Below, piece by piece: positions 1 to 9,113 of a stretch of 16,736 nucleotides of DNA. Below the pieces are notes generated by a model. The model did no database searches. It worked only from the letters and a program-made list of their open reading frames with translations, and had not been told where the DNA came from. Within the stretch, counting starts at the first letter, position 1. Each line of letters opens with the position of its first letter. This DNA comes from an uncultured Granulicatella sp. (GTDB lineage Bacteria > Bacillota > Bacilli > Lactobacillales > Aerococcaceae): assembly GCA_947254045.1 (NCBI GenBank), contig CAMYBO010000013.1, positions 1 to 16,736 on the forward strand. Reading direction: 5' to 3'. The translations under genes and the position numbers were made by a program.

Positions 1-16
1 ATTTAAATAGAAAATA

Positions 17-25
17 TGATATAAT
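17..25 (+). promoter_or_regulatory. Extended -10 promoter ahead of the IS3 remnant and adhesin
   Basis: The bases TGATATAAT form a perfect TATAAT -10 box preceded by TGN, the extended -10 pattern of the vegetative sigma factor. The -35 region would lie at or beyond the window edge and cannot be judged. An AGGAG ribosome site follows at 43-47, ahead of the TTG start of the OrfA remnant, so this was probably the transposase promoter. No terminator is visible between it and the adhesin start at 283, so it may now drive the adhesin gene. That last point is inference. Confidence 0.55.
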
Positions 26-55
26 AAATGATAAGAGATCATAGGAGATTTTAAA

Positions 56-256
56 TTGGCTAGACATTACGAAGAAGACTTCTAAAAGCAAATAGTAGAA
101 ATCTTTAACCAAGGAAATTACACATACAGAAAATTAGGAGAAGAATACGACATAGCACCGTCAACAATAAGAGGATGGGTTAATAGGTACAACAACTCTA
201 AATCTTTTGACATTGATGACAATAGAACTGAAGAAGAAAAAGAACTAATAAGATAA
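56..256 (+). pseudogene. Decayed IS3-family OrfA (helix-turn-helix) remnant
   Basis: Read from a TTG at 56 with an AGGAG ribosome site at 43-47, the frame gives LARHYEED, then F and an in-frame TAA at 83-85, then KQIVEIFNQGNYTYRKLG and EYDIAPSTIRGWVNRY. This is the typical N-terminal helix-turn-helix of IS3-family OrfA proteins (a 'K..IV.L...G.S...L..EYGIS..TI..W' pattern), followed by an acidic stretch like the start of the usual leucine-zipper region. The frame stops again at 254-256, before the leucine zipper is complete, and no OrfB follows. The gene is therefore broken by a premature stop and cut off at its 3' end where the adhesin begins. It is not functional, and it marks past insertion-sequence activity at the edge of the adhesin block. 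Confidence 0.7.
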
Positions 257-282
257 AGAAATTTGTGAAAAGGAAGGTAAAT

Positions 283-3200
283 ATGAAAAAAATGAGAAAG
301 TTTATGGCACTTTTTATAGCTACTATCACGATGGTATCAAATATCACCCCAGCTTTTGCGACTGATGGGGTTGGAGGGTTGCCAAAAGACGATAAATGCC
401 CTATTGTGGCAGGAGCTAATATTCCTGCAAAGCCAGAAAAACATGGAGAAGGAGAAACGGTAGAAAGTCTCGTAAAAAATCCAGAACAACCAAATATCTA
501 TACTTTGCGTACAGATTATAAGGTTGAGAGAATGGATGCTGATGGGAAATCCTCTTTTGAAATCAACTACCAACCCTACATAGCTAGTGTTGGTGAATCT
601 GCAACAAAAGAAGAAAAAGATAGGATAAGTAAGGCAATTACCTTACCTAATTTTTCTGGTTATTTCATTCCTAAAGATGATGCAGGAAATAAAATTGAAA
701 ATTATAATATTGATTATGATACGATAGTAAAAAAAGCAAAAGATGGCAAAATAAGTGGTGACGAAGAAATTGGACGTAGGTATGAAGGTGGTCAAGAATT
801 TCTTTATCATGGAAAAGAAAACGAAGTAACAGTCAAACACGTTTTTCAAGACATCGTAGACTTAAATAAGTATACAAATTTAGGTGGAGATGACAAAGAA
901 GAAATAACTACACAGCAAAAAGGTAATACTGCTTCTATTTTGGAAATAAAACCACTTGATGAAAAAAATAGAAAAGGCTTTGTTCCAGAACAAGATTTTA
1001 TCAAGATACAAGTACCAAATGATACTAAAGATTTTGTTGTAGAATACCGCTACAACCGTGCTCATTTCAATGTCAACTTTGATACAGACGGCGGCACACC
1101 AATTCCTAACCGTACTCTCTATTATGAACAAGAAATCCCAAAAATTGATAAAAAAAGCATTACAAATAAAGTTGGAAGTATATTTTTGGGCTGGAAATCA
1201 TCTGTTGAAATAAAGAAAAAAGACGGTGGTACAATTAGACCAAGTGATTTAATTAATGAAGCAGAATTAACTGATGGTTTAATCATGCCGGCAGAAGATG
1301 TCACTTTCACAGCACAATGGAAAGATGATACTAAGGCTGGTTATGCTATCCAATTTTGGGCAGAAAAGGCTGACCACGCTGATGGTGCATCACTTTTAGA
1401 AAAGTATGACTATATAGGGACTCGTGTTTATAAAGATGTTAAAACAGGAACTGTACCAAATCTAGATAAGGAAACTGTAAGTGGAATAAAATTCCCTGAC
1501 CTAGACCAAAATCGTCTAAATAAAATATGGAAAGGCGAGAAATTTAATTATAAAAGAGACCTTTATCTGAATAAGTTCTATGTCTACAACAAAGACCTAA
1601 CAGACAAAGAAAATTCTAATCCTCAAAATCCAAATGTGATAAAGTCAGTGTCTCCAACAGGCCAAACAGTCTACAACATCTACTACGACAGACAAGTCTA
1701 TGACCTATACTTTACTAAGTCGAATGCCCAACCTGCTGAAAACACTTTTTACCCTGAAATTTGGGGATATGATCAATCAAAAGGTAAAGCGGTAATGAAG
1801 GGCGGCCCCGGTAATCCTTACCACTACAAGGCAAGATTTAATGAAATGATGTATAAGTGGCCAAACGATGCTAAACAAACTAAGGGCTTCACACCTGGCT
1901 ACCAATCTTTTGGCTGGGGACCTAACTATGCTAATCCAAACTGGCCTCTTCACTTAGATACTCCTCCTTATAGATTAAATGCAGATGAGTTCCTGGACAT
2001 GGATAACTACGATAGATGGGGCGGCTATACTAAAAAGATAGATAAGGGCGATGATACAACCATCGATTTAGATAGATTCGATTTCACAACCCTATCCTTT
2101 GGTATAAAACAGGAGAATCATTCGATTCCTCACCACATGGACTTTTGGATGGACGGCTTTAAGGATGGCGAAACCATCATACGCTACGACCTTGTTAGGG
2201 CCAAGGCAGATACAGATGCCCTAGACTATGGCCACAGATACCCGAAAGTTACAGGCTTTACTCCTTATGGTTATGAACCTAATAATCCTCAAATAGGATG
2301 GCCAGTAATCAGAGAGGGACAGCAGGAAAATGGCCGTGTTAATGAAGATAGAATTGATGAATTAAACGACGAGCGTGAAGCAATCACCCCTAACAATAGT
2401 GGAAAATATTATGACATCCATGGAATAAAACTCCCTATTGGCCAACTGGACTTTATACCAGTCTTTTATAGCGATGACGACGGATATGGCGATCCTAAAG
2501 AAGGTGGTCAAAAATTTGAAGAAAATGGCTACCTTAAATTTGAATACACTCGTAACAAGTATCCTCTAAGGTTTAACTACGACCCATCAAAGATAAAAGG
2601 TGATAATGAGTTTGATAATACTAACTCATTAGATACTTTCTACGAGTTTCCACTAAAGGTCCTAAGTCCTGACTTGGTAGATAAGAATACACCTCAAGAA
2701 GAAAGGGAATATTTCAAAGAAGATCCAAAAAACTTTTTAGACAACCCTGAAAACTTACAAAAATTAGGCCTGACAGATTTAGTAGAAGAAGATGAAAATG
2801 GGAATTTGAGAGTCAGAAGACCACAAGGTCTTTCAGACCAAATGGTATTTAAGGGCTGGGCCTTTGATCCAGATGGCAAAAAGATGGTTTGGGAAAACCC
2901 GGGCGAAAAAATGCCTGACCACCCAGTAAATCTCTATGCTATATGGGGCGAGCTTGACTATAAATGGAAGGTGACCTTTGACCCTGATGGGGGAGAACTA
3001 GATTCAATAGATGAAGCAAATATCACCACAGAAAGAAAAAAAATAAAAGAAGGTAACATAGGTGATGAGAAAGAAATCACCTACGCCAAAAAAGTAGATG
3101 ACGAAGGCGATAAGCAAATCTTTACTGTCGTCCAAAGACAAAAGCTAGTAGAACCTCAAAAACCAAAAAAGAAAGGATATGACTTTCTAGGTTGGGAAGT

Positions 3201-6200
3201 AATCCATTATAAAAAAGGTGATGATGGCAACTATACTAACGAACAGGATGATTCATATCGAGAAAAATATAATGTTCCAGAATTATATTCCTTTGGTACT
3301 GACGTTGTTGGTCCAATCTACCTAAAGGCAATTTGGGTGCCAAATCAAAGAGTCGATGTCAAGGTAGAACACTACTTTTTGGATGGGGAATTTAATTTAG
3401 ATGGAAATATAAAGACAAATCCAGAAGTGGTAACACTAGAAGGTAAAAGAGCGGAGAAGATGGTTTCTGCAACTGCAACAAAGGAAAACGGGAAGTATCT
3501 ACTCGCATCTCACGATGAACTCGATAAAAAATTAACAGGTGAATTAAAAAAACAATACGAAGAATATAATAATCGTATGCATGCAAACAACTCATTCTAT
3601 CAAAACCTCAGGGTTGAACCAGAAAAAATACTAAACCCAGAAACTAATAAGATGGAAAATAATCCTAAAGCCGCAAACAATGTCTTCAAATTCTTCTATA
3701 CACCTATTAGGAAGCGTGAGTATAAGGTTAATTATGTTGACGTAAGCTATAAAGGCTCGGCAGATGAAAAAAAAGGTGCGATAATTCCACAAGAAAAAGT
3801 TGATAATGGCAACCGTCACTATGATGCCAGAAATTACAAAAAAATTCCGGGCTGGGTTCTAGCTGAGGGAGAAAAGCCACAACAACAACTTTTCTTTGAT
3901 GTTGATGAGAATACAAATGAGTTTAAGGGCATCAATGGCACAGGGTCTGATGAAATTACTTTCTATTATAAAGACGTAAGGATAATAGAAGTGCCAGAAA
4001 AAGAGACTCCACCAGAAGGATATGTCAGAGTGACCTTCAAGGCTGGCGACAACGGCAAACTCGAAGAAGGTGGTAAAGCCAAAACTGTTTACTATGACGT
4101 TGTAAAGGGCTTAAAATTTTCTAATATCCCAGTTCCTGATATTAATAATTCAGACAAAACAGGTGTAGAAATTGTACCTAATAAGGACTATCAATTTGTA
4201 GGTTGGGAACGCCAAGAAGATCAAACAAAAGGTCTTTTAGGTAAAGATAAAGGTGTATGTGAGAATTACACTTATGTTGCGAAATTTGAAAAACCACAGG
4301 GCAAACTAACCATCAAAAAAGTCCTAGAAAACGAACCTGAAAAAAAACAGTCAATGATGACCAGGACGGCAGTTCCAGATCCATTGAAGTTTAAATTCAA
4401 AGTTACAGGCCCAAAGATAAATGGATCTAAAAATAATGAGCCAACAGAATATACAGAAGAATTTGAATTGGTTGCCGGAGAAACAAAAGTATTAGAAAAT
4501 CTATTTGACGGAGACTATAAGGTTGAAGAAATAGAAAACCATGGCTATACTCCATATTACATTGAAGGTGACTATGATAAGACTAGTTCAAAATTATCAG
4601 CAGATCCAATAAAAGTAAAATTAGAAAAAACTGATAATGAAAAAGACTATGAAAAGACCCTAACCGTGGTAAACAAAAACGTCAAACCAGGAGAAGCTGA
4701 AACTCCGAATAAAAATATTATAGACATTACAGTTAAGAAAGTTTGGGACGGCGGCAAGAAGCCGGATACTACTATTGAACTTTGGAGAAAAGGCTACAAG
4801 GCAGAATACAAAGAAGACTTGACAGATGAAGAAAAATCAAAAGCTCTAATTGATGAAAAAGTTGGAGAATTTACTACAACTCCTGAGGGAGATAATGAGC
4901 AGTCTAAAACCTTCAAAGACCTTCCAAAACACGACCCAAGTGGTAGGGAATTTGAATATTATGTAAAAGAAGAAAATGTTCCAAAAGATTATACTAACAA
5001 AATAACTGGATCTATGGATAAAGGCTTTACAGTAACAAATACCTATCAGAAAATAGATGTAGAAGCTAATAAAGTTTGGAAAGGCGATTTAAAAGAAGGT
5101 GAAACAAGACCAACTATTTACTTCAAACTTTACAGGAAAATCAAAGACGGTGAAGAAATAGAAGTCAAAGATCAAGAAGTGAAAAAACTTGAAAATGGTA
5201 TAACAAAAGTAACTTGGAATGACCTAGATAGATTTGATGGAAATGGCAAGGAATTTATTTATTCGGTAAAAGAAGTTAAAGAAAACGGAGATGATTTTAC
5301 TCCTGAAGGGTATACTAAAAAAGAAGATGGCCTAACCGTAACAAATACTAAAGATTCAGTTGTGCCTCCAACTCCAGGTCCTATAGTTCCAGAAGACCCA
5401 CAGTCACCAAAAGAAACAAAAATCTCAATAAGCAAACAAAACTTTGCAGGACAAGAAATCAAAGGTGCAGAAATTGAAATTAAAACTGAGCAAGGGGAAA
5501 CTGCAAAAGGAAAATTTAAAGATTCAGACAAAGAACAAGAACTAAAATGGACTTCAGGAGATGAAGCAAAGGAAATCATACTAAAAGAAGGTAAATATAA
5601 GTTTAAAGAAGTTGCAGCACCTAAGGGATATGCAAAAGTTACAGAAATAGAATTTAGTGTAGATTCTACAGGAAAAGTAACAGTAATAAATCCAATAGGT
5701 TCAAAAAACGCAAAAGCAGAAGAAAGTAAACTTACTATAATAGATGATATAGAAGTAGGAACACTGTCAACAACTGTATCGGTTGGAGAAAAATCTGCAA
5801 GCGAAACTCAAGCCCTACAAGTAAAAGCAAAAGAAAAAGAAACAGTTAAAGACACAGTACACTATGAAAACTTACAACCAGGTCAAAAATATAAAATAAC
5901 TGGAACACTAAAAGTTGTAACAGACTATAAAGATGGTTCTGATATTGAAGATTTAAAAACAGTTGCAGAATCAGAAAAAATATTTACTGTAAGTGACGAA
6001 GGAAACGGTACAGTAGAAATGGAGTTTAAAGATGTACAGTTAGAAGCTGGTAAAAAATATGTAGTGTTTGAAGTAGCTGAGTCAGAAAATAACTTGAAAA
6101 AAGATGACAAAGGAAATCTTACTAAAAATATAATAAAACACGAAAATCCAAAAGACCAAGCACAAACACTTATTGTTGAGCCGGAAAATAATAATAACAA

Positions 6201-6444
6201 TAATCCGGGTTCTGGTGATAGTCATAAAAAACCTAAAGACCCTGATAAAAACAATTCGTCTGTTGAAAAATCTGTTAGTTCAGGAGAAAAACCTAAACAA
6301 CAGGATATTGTAAAAGTTCGTCATTTACCAAAAACAGGAGCCGGTGCAAATGCAACAGCATATTCTACAGTAGTAGGAGTGGTAGTAGCAGCGTTGGGTG
6401 GAGTTTTGGTAGTATTTGGAAGAAGAAAAAAAGAAACAAAATAG
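283..6444 (+). CDS. Giant LPXTG-anchored surface adhesin with InlB-like, CnaB and T-Q ester domains
   Basis: Cell-wall-anchored surface protein of 2053 residues, probably an adhesin. I chose ATG 283 because AGGAAGG lies five bases upstream; a GTG at 265 in frame has no such site. Residues 1-27 are a signal peptide (lysine-rich start, hydrophobic core, cleavage near AFA/TD). Then come InlB-type B repeats (about 261-346, 760-889 and 895-1021, with DTDGG or DPDGG at the start and GW..AIW or AQW at the end), a MucBP-like section (about 1022-1143), two further beta repeats (to about 1340), and a CnaB/DUF-like stalk unit (1340-1471). Two Cna_B domains follow (about 1479-1590, candidate isopeptide K1485/K1486, E1563, N1586; about 1591-1690, K1597, E1664, N1688). 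After a proline linker comes a SpaA-like CnaB domain (K1718, E1776, N1803), then a VaFE/T-Q ester domain (about 1820-1964, E1930 in VVFE, Q1961). The C-terminus has LPKTG at 2015-2019, a membrane helix and RRKK. Residues about 350-760 are aromatic-rich and I cannot assign them. Frequent ATA and AGA codons suggest transfer. The ligand is unknown. Confidence 0.9.
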   Translation: MKKMRKFMALFIATITMVSNITPAFATDGVGGLPKDDKCPIVAGANIPAKPEKHGEGETVESLVKNPEQPNIYTLRTDYKVERMDADGKSSFEINYQPYIASVGESATKEEKDRISKAITLPNFSGYFIPKDDAGNKIENYNIDYDTIVKKAKDGKISGDEEIGRRYEGGQEFLYHGKENEVTVKHVFQDIVDLNKYTNLGGDDKEEITTQQKGNTASILEIKPLDEKNRKGFVPEQDFIKIQVPNDTKDFVVEYRYNRAHFNVNFDTDGGTPIPNRTLYYEQEIPKIDKKSITNKVGSIFLGWKSSVEIKKKDGGTIRPSDLINEAELTDGLIMPAEDVTFTAQWKDDTKAGYAIQFWAEKADHADGASLLEKYDYIGTRVYKDVKTGTVPNLDKETVSGIKFPDLDQNRLNKIWKGEKFNYKRDLYLNKFYVYNKDLTDKENSNPQNPNVIKSVSPTGQTVYNIYYDRQVYDLYFTKSNAQPAENTFYPEIWGYDQSKGKAVMKGGPGNPYHYKARFNEMMYKWPNDAKQTKGFTPGYQSFGWGPNYANPNWPLHLDTPPYRLNADEFLDMDNYDRWGGYTKKIDKGDDTTIDLDRFDFTTLSFGIKQENHSIPHHMDFWMDGFKDGETIIRYDLVRAKADTDALDYGHRYPKVTGFTPYGYEPNNPQIGWPVIREGQQENGRVNEDRIDELNDEREAITPNNSGKYYDIHGIKLPIGQLDFIPVFYSDDDGYGDPKEGGQKFEENGYLKFEYTRNKYPLRFNYDPSKIKGDNEFDNTNSLDTFYEFPLKVLSPDLVDKNTPQEEREYFKEDPKNFLDNPENLQKLGLTDLVEEDENGNLRVRRPQGLSDQMVFKGWAFDPDGKKMVWENPGEKMPDHPVNLYAIWGELDYKWKVTFDPDGGELDSIDEANITTERKKIKEGNIGDEKEITYAKKVDDEGDKQIFTVVQRQKLVEPQKPKKKGYDFLGWEVIHYKKGDDGNYTNEQDDSYREKYNVPELYSFGTDVVGPIYLKAIWVPNQRVDVKVEHYFLDGEFNLDGNIKTNPEVVTLEGKRAEKMVSATATKENGKYLLASHDELDKKLTGELKKQYEEYNNRMHANNSFYQNLRVEPEKILNPETNKMENNPKAANNVFKFFYTPIRKREYKVNYVDVSYKGSADEKKGAIIPQEKVDNGNRHYDARNYKKIPGWVLAEGEKPQQQLFFDVDENTNEFKGINGTGSDEITFYYKDVRIIEVPEKETPPEGYVRVTFKAGDNGKLEEGGKAKTVYYDVVKGLKFSNIPVPDINNSDKTGVEIVPNKDYQFVGWERQEDQTKGLLGKDKGVCENYTYVAKFEKPQGKLTIKKVLENEPEKKQSMMTRTAVPDPLKFKFKVTGPKINGSKNNEPTEYTEEFELVAGETKVLENLFDGDYKVEEIENHGYTPYYIEGDYDKTSSKLSADPIKVKLEKTDNEKDYEKTLTVVNKNVKPGEAETPNKNIIDITVKKVWDGGKKPDTTIELWRKGYKAEYKEDLTDEEKSKALIDEKVGEFTTTPEGDNEQSKTFKDLPKHDPSGREFEYYVKEENVPKDYTNKITGSMDKGFTVTNTYQKIDVEANKVWKGDLKEGETRPTIYFKLYRKIKDGEEIEVKDQEVKKLENGITKVTWNDLDRFDGNGKEFIYSVKEVKENGDDFTPEGYTKKEDGLTVTNTKDSVVPPTPGPIVPEDPQSPKETKISISKQNFAGQEIKGAEIEIKTEQGETAKGKFKDSDKEQELKWTSGDEAKEIILKEGKYKFKEVAAPKGYAKVTEIEFSVDSTGKVTVINPIGSKNAKAEESKLTIIDDIEVGTLSTTVSVGEKSASETQALQVKAKEKETVKDTVHYENLQPGQKYKITGTLKVVTDYKDGSDIEDLKTVAESEKIFTVSDEGNGTVEMEFKDVQLEAGKKYVVFEVAESENNLKKDDKGNLTKNIIKHENPKDQAQTLIVEPENNNNNNPGSGDSHKKPKDPDKNNSSVEKSVSSGEKPKQQDIVKVRHLPKTGAGANATAYSTVVGVVVAALGGVLVVFGRRKKETK

Positions 6445-6535
6445 TATCAAAAAAGTGTCTTGAATATAGTTTTGCTATAGAGAATAGTGGAACTTAATTG
6501 AGAGATGAAAACTAAATTTTTGGGTTGTTCGACAA

Positions 6536-6570
6536 ATCCTGTTGGTGAGAAATCACCGACAGGATTTTTT
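6536..6570 (+). terminator. Rho-independent terminator of the adhesin gene
   Basis: A 13-bp stem (ATCCTGTTGGTGA against TCACCGACAGGAT, one G-U pair) closes on a GAAA tetraloop and is followed by a run of T. It lies about 90 bases after the adhesin stop, so it should end that transcript. I see nothing else recognisable between 6445 and 6535, nor between 6571 and 6635. Confidence 0.88.
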
Positions 6571-6635
6571 ACATGCAAAAAAGAGAAATCCAGGTTATGA
6601 TTAAGTCAACCAAAACAAAAACCAAAGGAAGAAGG

Positions 6636-6654
6636 CGTTGAACTATAATACATT
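6636..6654 (+). repeat. Right terminal inverted repeat of the decayed IS
   Basis: CGTTGAACTATAATACATT is an imperfect inverted copy of the left end at 7391-7409. It overlaps the last codons of the transposase reading frame, as is common at the 3' end of compact insertion sequences. Confidence 0.6.
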
Positions 6655-7314
6655 AAGCCGATTGTAACAAGTACTGCTGTACTATTTGATTGGGAGATTT
6701 AAATTTTAATACACATCTAGCTACATGATTACCTCTACTAATATATCTTGTATGTGCTTTAACTAAACTATCTAAACTCTTAAATACTCAATTATAAAAT
6801 CTTCTTCCATCTTCTCTATGACTACGTTCTACTTTTCCGTTTTGCCATGGTGAGTATGGTCTAGTTTTTATATGTTTGATGCCTTTTTCTTCTAATTTTT
6901 GTTCGAAAATCGTTTTTTTAGTTGTCGCTTCTGGATCATAGGATACGTTCTTTTTTCTTTCTTCTCAATTAATTGAAGTTTTTTAATCATTTTTTTCATA
7001 GCTCCATATGAACGTGTGTACCCTCTTCTTTGACATTGTATATAAACCTCTGATAATCCATCTCTGTTATAACGTTTGTACATTTTACGTATCAGTTCTA
7101 ATTCTTCTTTTTTATGTTTATTCGGATGATGTAAAGGTCTTCGACTCTTTGGAAGCAATGATGGTGCAGTGCCATCATATCGACTTCTCCATCGAGCAAT
7201 TTGTTGTCTAGTTGTATGGTATTTTCTTGCTGCCTTAGCATTATTATCATTTTTTATCGCATATTCTACTGCACGCTGTCTTAATTTGATTTCTTCTGTT
7301 ATAATAGATTTCAT
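6653..7314 (-). pseudogene. Broken DDE transposase (IS3/IS481 superfamily)
   Basis: The original start is probably the ATG at 7314 (AAAGAGG just upstream), giving MKSIITEEIKLRQRAVEY. Residues 1-60 hold helix-turn-helix sequence (AARKYHTTRQQIARWRSRYD), followed by a basic stretch and a second helix-turn-helix-like part (KMYKRYNRDGLSEVYIQCQR). The open frame ends at 6892. Shifting frame near 6930 recovers the end of the catalytic core: DPEATTKKTIFEQKL, then KTRPYSPWQNGKVERSHRED, where the E of KVERSH is the expected third catalytic acid. An in-frame TGA then interrupts the tail near 6792, and the reading ends at 6653. The central catalytic part carrying the first two acidic residues is missing. 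A deletion plus frameshift plus stop make this inactive. The minus orientation matches the inverted repeats. Confidence 0.85.
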
Positions 7315-7390
7315 AAGAGAACCTCTTTCCTGATTTTTTCCCAACTTCAGTAGAACATTGGTTCTCTTTTTTTGTACTCTTTTTGTCACA

Positions 7391-7409
7391 AATGTATTAT
7401 ACCTTAACA
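7391..7409 (-). repeat. Left terminal inverted repeat of the decayed IS
   Basis: Read on the minus strand this is TGTTAAGGTATAATACATT. Similarity to the second copy at 16682 begins at this TGTTA and not outside it, which fixes the element boundary. Confidence 0.65.
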
Positions 7410-7496
7410 TAGTTTTGATACTTAACTAGAAGTTACTTTGAAATTTTACGTTTAGGAATAAAGGGGAGAATCTATCTATTTATTTTGATTTTTGTA

Positions 7497-7505
7497 TGAT
7501 ACAAT
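7497..7505 (+). promoter_or_regulatory. Extended -10 promoter of the 5'-nucleotidase gene
   Basis: TGATACAAT is a TGN-extended -10 box about 34 bases ahead of the ATG at 7539. No good -35 box stands 17 bases upstream, which suits an extended -10 promoter. The same nine bases occur ahead of the response regulator gene at 9176-9184. Confidence 0.5.
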
Positions 7506-7538
7506 GAACTGTGACTAAAGAATGAAATGAGGGATAAG

Positions 7539-9095
7539 ATGGAAATCAAAATTATTGAAACAAGTGATATGCATGGGTATGTATTACCTACAAACTATGC
7601 TGAAAGAAATTTAGATTTAGGATTTAGTACAGCAAAAGCAGCAACCATTATTAAAAAAATTAAAAAAGAAGCAAAAGGTCCAGTTGTTCAAATTGAAAAT
7701 GGTGACTTTATTCAAGGGTCTCCATTAAGTTATTATGTTCGTAAACAAGGCCATCATATTGCCCATGACTTAACAAAAGTTTTAAACTATTTAGAATATG
7801 ATTTAGGAATTTTAGGAAATCATGAATTTAATTATGGATTAGATTATTTGCGTGAAGCCATTGAATCATACAATCATCCGATTATTTGTGCGAACATTCT
7901 TTCTAAAACAGGAGAGCAAGTGTTTGGAGAACCTTATCGTATTATTGAAAAAGAAGGAGTTAAAATTGCAGTTTTAGGATTAACAACTCCATATATACCA
8001 AAATGGGAACAACCTGCAACGGTTAAAGATTTAACTTTTATTAGTGCTTTAGAAACTGCACAAAAATATGTACCAGAAATGCGTGAAAAAGCAGATATCG
8101 TAGTGGTGACGTATCATGGAGGGTTTGAATCAGATTTAGAAACTGGTGAACCAACTGAGTTATTAACAGGAGAAAATGAAGGATATGCGATTGCAACTAA
8201 AGTACCTGGAATTGATGCTCTTGTAACAGGACATCAACACCGTGTGATTGCGACAAAAGTAAATGGGGTTCCTGTTATTCAACCTGGCTACCGTGGAGCT
8301 TATGTAGGTGAGATTAGCTTACAAGTCGAAAAAGAAGGCGACCGTTATGTTGTTGTTAATAGCCAAGCGAAATTACATGAAACAGCGGGAGTTAAAGCAG
8401 ATCCTAAAGTATTAGAAATGTTTGAAGAATTACAAGCAGATGTTGAAGATTGGTTAGACACACCAGTAGGAACTGTTGTTGGAGATATGACGATTACAGA
8501 TCCTCAACAAGCAAGATTAGTGGAGCATCCTTATATTGAATTTATTAATAAAGTTCAAATGGAAGCAACTGGTGCAGATATTTCAGGAACAGCTTTATTT
8601 AACAATGAAGGACGAGGATTTGGTTCTAAAATTGCGATGCGTGATGTGATTACAAACTACATTTATCCAAATACTTTAGCAGTGTTAAAAATTTCTGGAG
8701 AAGATTTACGTTTAGCATTAGAAAGAGTAGCGACTTACTTTATTGTAAAAGATGGAGAAGTTCAATTTAATCCAAAATATATTGAACCAAAACCACAATA
8801 TTATAATTATGATATGTATGAAGGAATCGAATATACGCTTGATTTTACAAAACCATTTGGAGAACGAGTGACAAGATTAGACTATCATGGAGCTCCTGTT
8901 AAAGATACGGATGAATTAGAAGTTGTAACAAACCAATATCGTGCAGTAGGTGGAGGAAACTACGCAATGTTTAAACCAGAAAAAATTGTACGTGAAGTAC
9001 AAATTGATATGACGGAATTAATTGCGGATTATATGAAAAAACATCCTGTATTAGAAGCTACAACGAATCAAAACTTCAAGACAATTACAAAATAA
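7539..9095 (+). CDS. Cytoplasmic bifunctional metallophosphatase/5'-nucleotidase
   Basis: This is a metal-dependent phosphatase of the 5'-nucleotidase/2',3'-cyclic phosphodiesterase (UshA-like) family, which removes phosphate from nucleotides or related compounds. I place the start at 7539 because GAGGG lies just before it; the in-frame ATG at 7527 has no ribosome site. The protein is 518 residues. The N-terminal metallophosphatase domain shows DMH at 10-12, GD at 55-56, GNHE at 93-96, H193 in YHGG and GHQH at 231-234: the complete set of metal ligands. The C-terminal substrate-binding domain (about 310-500) contains NNEGRGFGSK and the YPNTLAVLKISGEDL segment typical of the family. There is no signal peptide, membrane helix or LPXTG motif, so it acts in the cytoplasm, unlike secreted UshA. 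It is a single-gene unit with its own promoter and terminator. Exact substrate unknown. Confidence 0.9.
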   Translation: MEIKIIETSDMHGYVLPTNYAERNLDLGFSTAKAATIIKKIKKEAKGPVVQIENGDFIQGSPLSYYVRKQGHHIAHDLTKVLNYLEYDLGILGNHEFNYGLDYLREAIESYNHPIICANILSKTGEQVFGEPYRIIEKEGVKIAVLGLTTPYIPKWEQPATVKDLTFISALETAQKYVPEMREKADIVVVTYHGGFESDLETGEPTELLTGENEGYAIATKVPGIDALVTGHQHRVIATKVNGVPVIQPGYRGAYVGEISLQVEKEGDRYVVVNSQAKLHETAGVKADPKVLEMFEELQADVEDWLDTPVGTVVGDMTITDPQQARLVEHPYIEFINKVQMEATGADISGTALFNNEGRGFGSKIAMRDVITNYIYPNTLAVLKISGEDLRLALERVATYFIVKDGEVQFNPKYIEPKPQYYNYDMYEGIEYTLDFTKPFGERVTRLDYHGAPVKDTDELEVVTNQYRAVGGGNYAMFKPEKIVREVQIDMTELIADYMKKHPVLEATTNQNFKTITK

Positions 9096-9113
9096 TTTTT
9101 TTAAACAATGATG

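Larger units (their letters stand above)
6636..7409 (-). mobile_element. Decayed IS3/IS481-superfamily insertion sequence, internally deleted
   Basis: The element is bounded by imperfect inverted repeats: CGTTGAACTATAATACATT at 6636-6654, and on the minus strand TGTTAAGGTATAATACATT at 7391-7409. They share an 11-base TATAATACATT core. The broken transposase gene fills the space between them. At about 774 bp it is short for an element whose intact transposase should exceed 300 residues, consistent with the internal deletion in the gene. I see no clear target-site duplication in the flanks. A related 5' end occurs at 16682-16736 in the opposite orientation: 47 of 55 aligned bases are identical without gaps, which supports the call of a multi-copy element. 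Confidence 0.75.

Noticed and set aside
265..282. GTG at 265 as the adhesin start
   Set aside because: The AGGAAGG ribosome site lies between it and ATG 283, and the ATG start gives a standard signal peptide.
5259..6200. Minus-strand open frames inside the adhesin gene
   Set aside because: They are antisense shadows with no ribosome sites and low-complexity serine/phenylalanine-rich products mirroring the coding strand.
7008..7211. Plus-strand open frame of 67 codons within the decayed IS
   Set aside because: It is antisense to the transposase frame, has no ribosome site and resembles no known protein.
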